Shown: piece by piece, positions 6,045 through 6,293 of the stretch
Layout of the letters: each line of letters begins with the position of its first letter
Position numbering within the stretch: the first letter of the stretch is position 1
Origin: a bacterium
Lineage (GTDB): Bacteria > Bacteroidota > Bacteroidia > Cytophagales > Thermonemataceae
Assembly: GCA_025362415.1 (NCBI GenBank)
Contig: JANYGM010000064.1
Span: 1-6,293 of the forward strand
Direction: 5' to 3'
DNA: 6,293 nucleotides
Translations under genes and position numbers: made by a program
The notes under the pieces: model-generated
What the model saw: only the letters and a program-made list of their open reading frames with translations
Database searches by the model: none
What the model was told of the DNA's origin: nothing

Positions 6045-6058
6045 TTCCTAATTCCTAA
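6045..6058 (-). repeat. Two-unit inverted copy of the heptamer tract
   Basis: Two TTCCTAA units, the complement of TTAGGAA, lie here. On the minus strand they read TTAGGAA TTAGGAA followed by TGAAAAT, the same type of boundary as at 5923. The 15-bp stretch 6040-6054 is a perfect inverted copy of 5913-5927. Confidence 0.75.
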
Positions 6059-6099
6059 ATAATACATTGCAAATAACTTCCTAGTTCGTTTCTCTTTAA

Positions 6100-6147
6100 C
6101 ACTAAGTTCATTAAGAAATACACACTAAGCAGGCACTAAGAAATACA
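6100..6147 (+). repeat. Degenerate CACTAAG repeat cluster
   Basis: CACTAAG occurs at 6100, 6123 and 6134, with the variant CATTAAG at 6109. CATTAAGAAATACA (6109-6122) and CACTAAGAAATACA (6134-6147) are near-identical 14-mers 25 bp apart. The core is again 7 bp long, but the copies are irregularly spaced, suggesting a decayed repeat. Confidence 0.55.
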
Positions 6148-6172
6148 AAATTAGAATTTTATTTACAACTAA

Positions 6173-6293
6173 TTCCTAATTCCTAATTCCTAATTCCTAA
6201 TTCCTAATTCCTAATTCCTAATTCCTAATTCCTAATTCCTAATTCCTAATTCCTAATTCCTAATTCCTAATTCCTAATTTCTAATTTCTAATT
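6173..6293 (-). repeat. Heptamer array of at least 17 units, cut by the window end
   Basis: Fifteen perfect TTCCTAA units (6173-6277) are followed by two TTTCTAA variants (6278-6291) and the start of another unit at the edge. The unit is the complement of TTAGGAA, so this array is inverted relative to the one at 5839-5922. TTCACAA units (complement of TTGTGAA) are absent. The full length is unknown because the window stops inside the array. Confidence 0.9.

Larger units (their letters stand above)
5835..6293. other. 459-bp gene-free, repeat-dense tail
   Basis: I see no credible gene here. In order it holds a 12-unit heptamer array (5839-5922), a hairpin (5957-5974), a two-unit inverted heptamer copy (6045-6058), a degenerate CACTAAG cluster (6100-6147) and a 17-unit heptamer array reaching the window end (6173-6293). 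No hairpin with a T tract is visible that would end the deacetylase transcript. Confidence 0.8.

Noticed and set aside
5839..6293. Possible CRISPR array
   Set aside because: The repeats are 7 bp and directly adjacent with no unique spacers, and there are no cas genes.
6173..6293. Telomere-like repeat because TTAGGAA resembles TTAGGG
   Set aside because: The unit is 7 bp and is mixed with TTGTGAA, and the same repeat occurs at internal sites in both orientations. Nothing indicates a chromosome end.

Overview
This AT-rich window looks like a chromosomal segment of a Bacteroidota, most likely Cytophagia-like, bacterium. Four things point there: start codons preceded by A-rich leaders instead of Shine-Dalgarno sequences, promoter words of the TAnnTTTG type, protein families typical of that phylum, and heptanucleotide repeat tracts in the gaps. 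The taxon is an inference from these traits.

Layout. Positions 1-220 are non-coding and hold two hairpin-bearing repeat units exactly 50 bp apart. A small exported Spy/CpxP-like protein gene (221-664, +) follows. It converges on a large UvrD/AddA-like helicase gene (691-3648, -), and the two share a hairpin terminator. After a 138-bp gap with a palindrome and a short heptamer tract comes an exported erythromycin-esterase-family protein (3787-5016, -). A divergent promoter region (5017-5210) contains seven tandem 7-bp repeats that run almost into the start codon of a NodB-type polysaccharide deacetylase (5211-5834, +). The last 459 bp (5835-6293) have no gene and are built largely of repeats: a 12-unit heptamer array, a small inverted copy, a hairpin, degenerate CACTAAG repeats and a 17-unit heptamer array that runs off the window edge.

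The four genes do not form an obvious pathway. They cover envelope proteostasis (inferred), DNA unwinding for recombination and repair, an exported hydrolase-fold protein of unknown substrate, and a carbohydrate deacetylase. The most unusual content is between the genes. All tandem arrays have a 7-bp period. Three tracts of the TTAGGAA/TTGTGAA family end in the same TGAA-type boundary, and two of them begin 0-4 nt after a stop codon, which suggests a discrete dispersed element. The helicase also appears to lack the C-terminal nuclease region common in its family. I saw no CRISPR array, transposase, phage gene, RNA gene or clear defence system.
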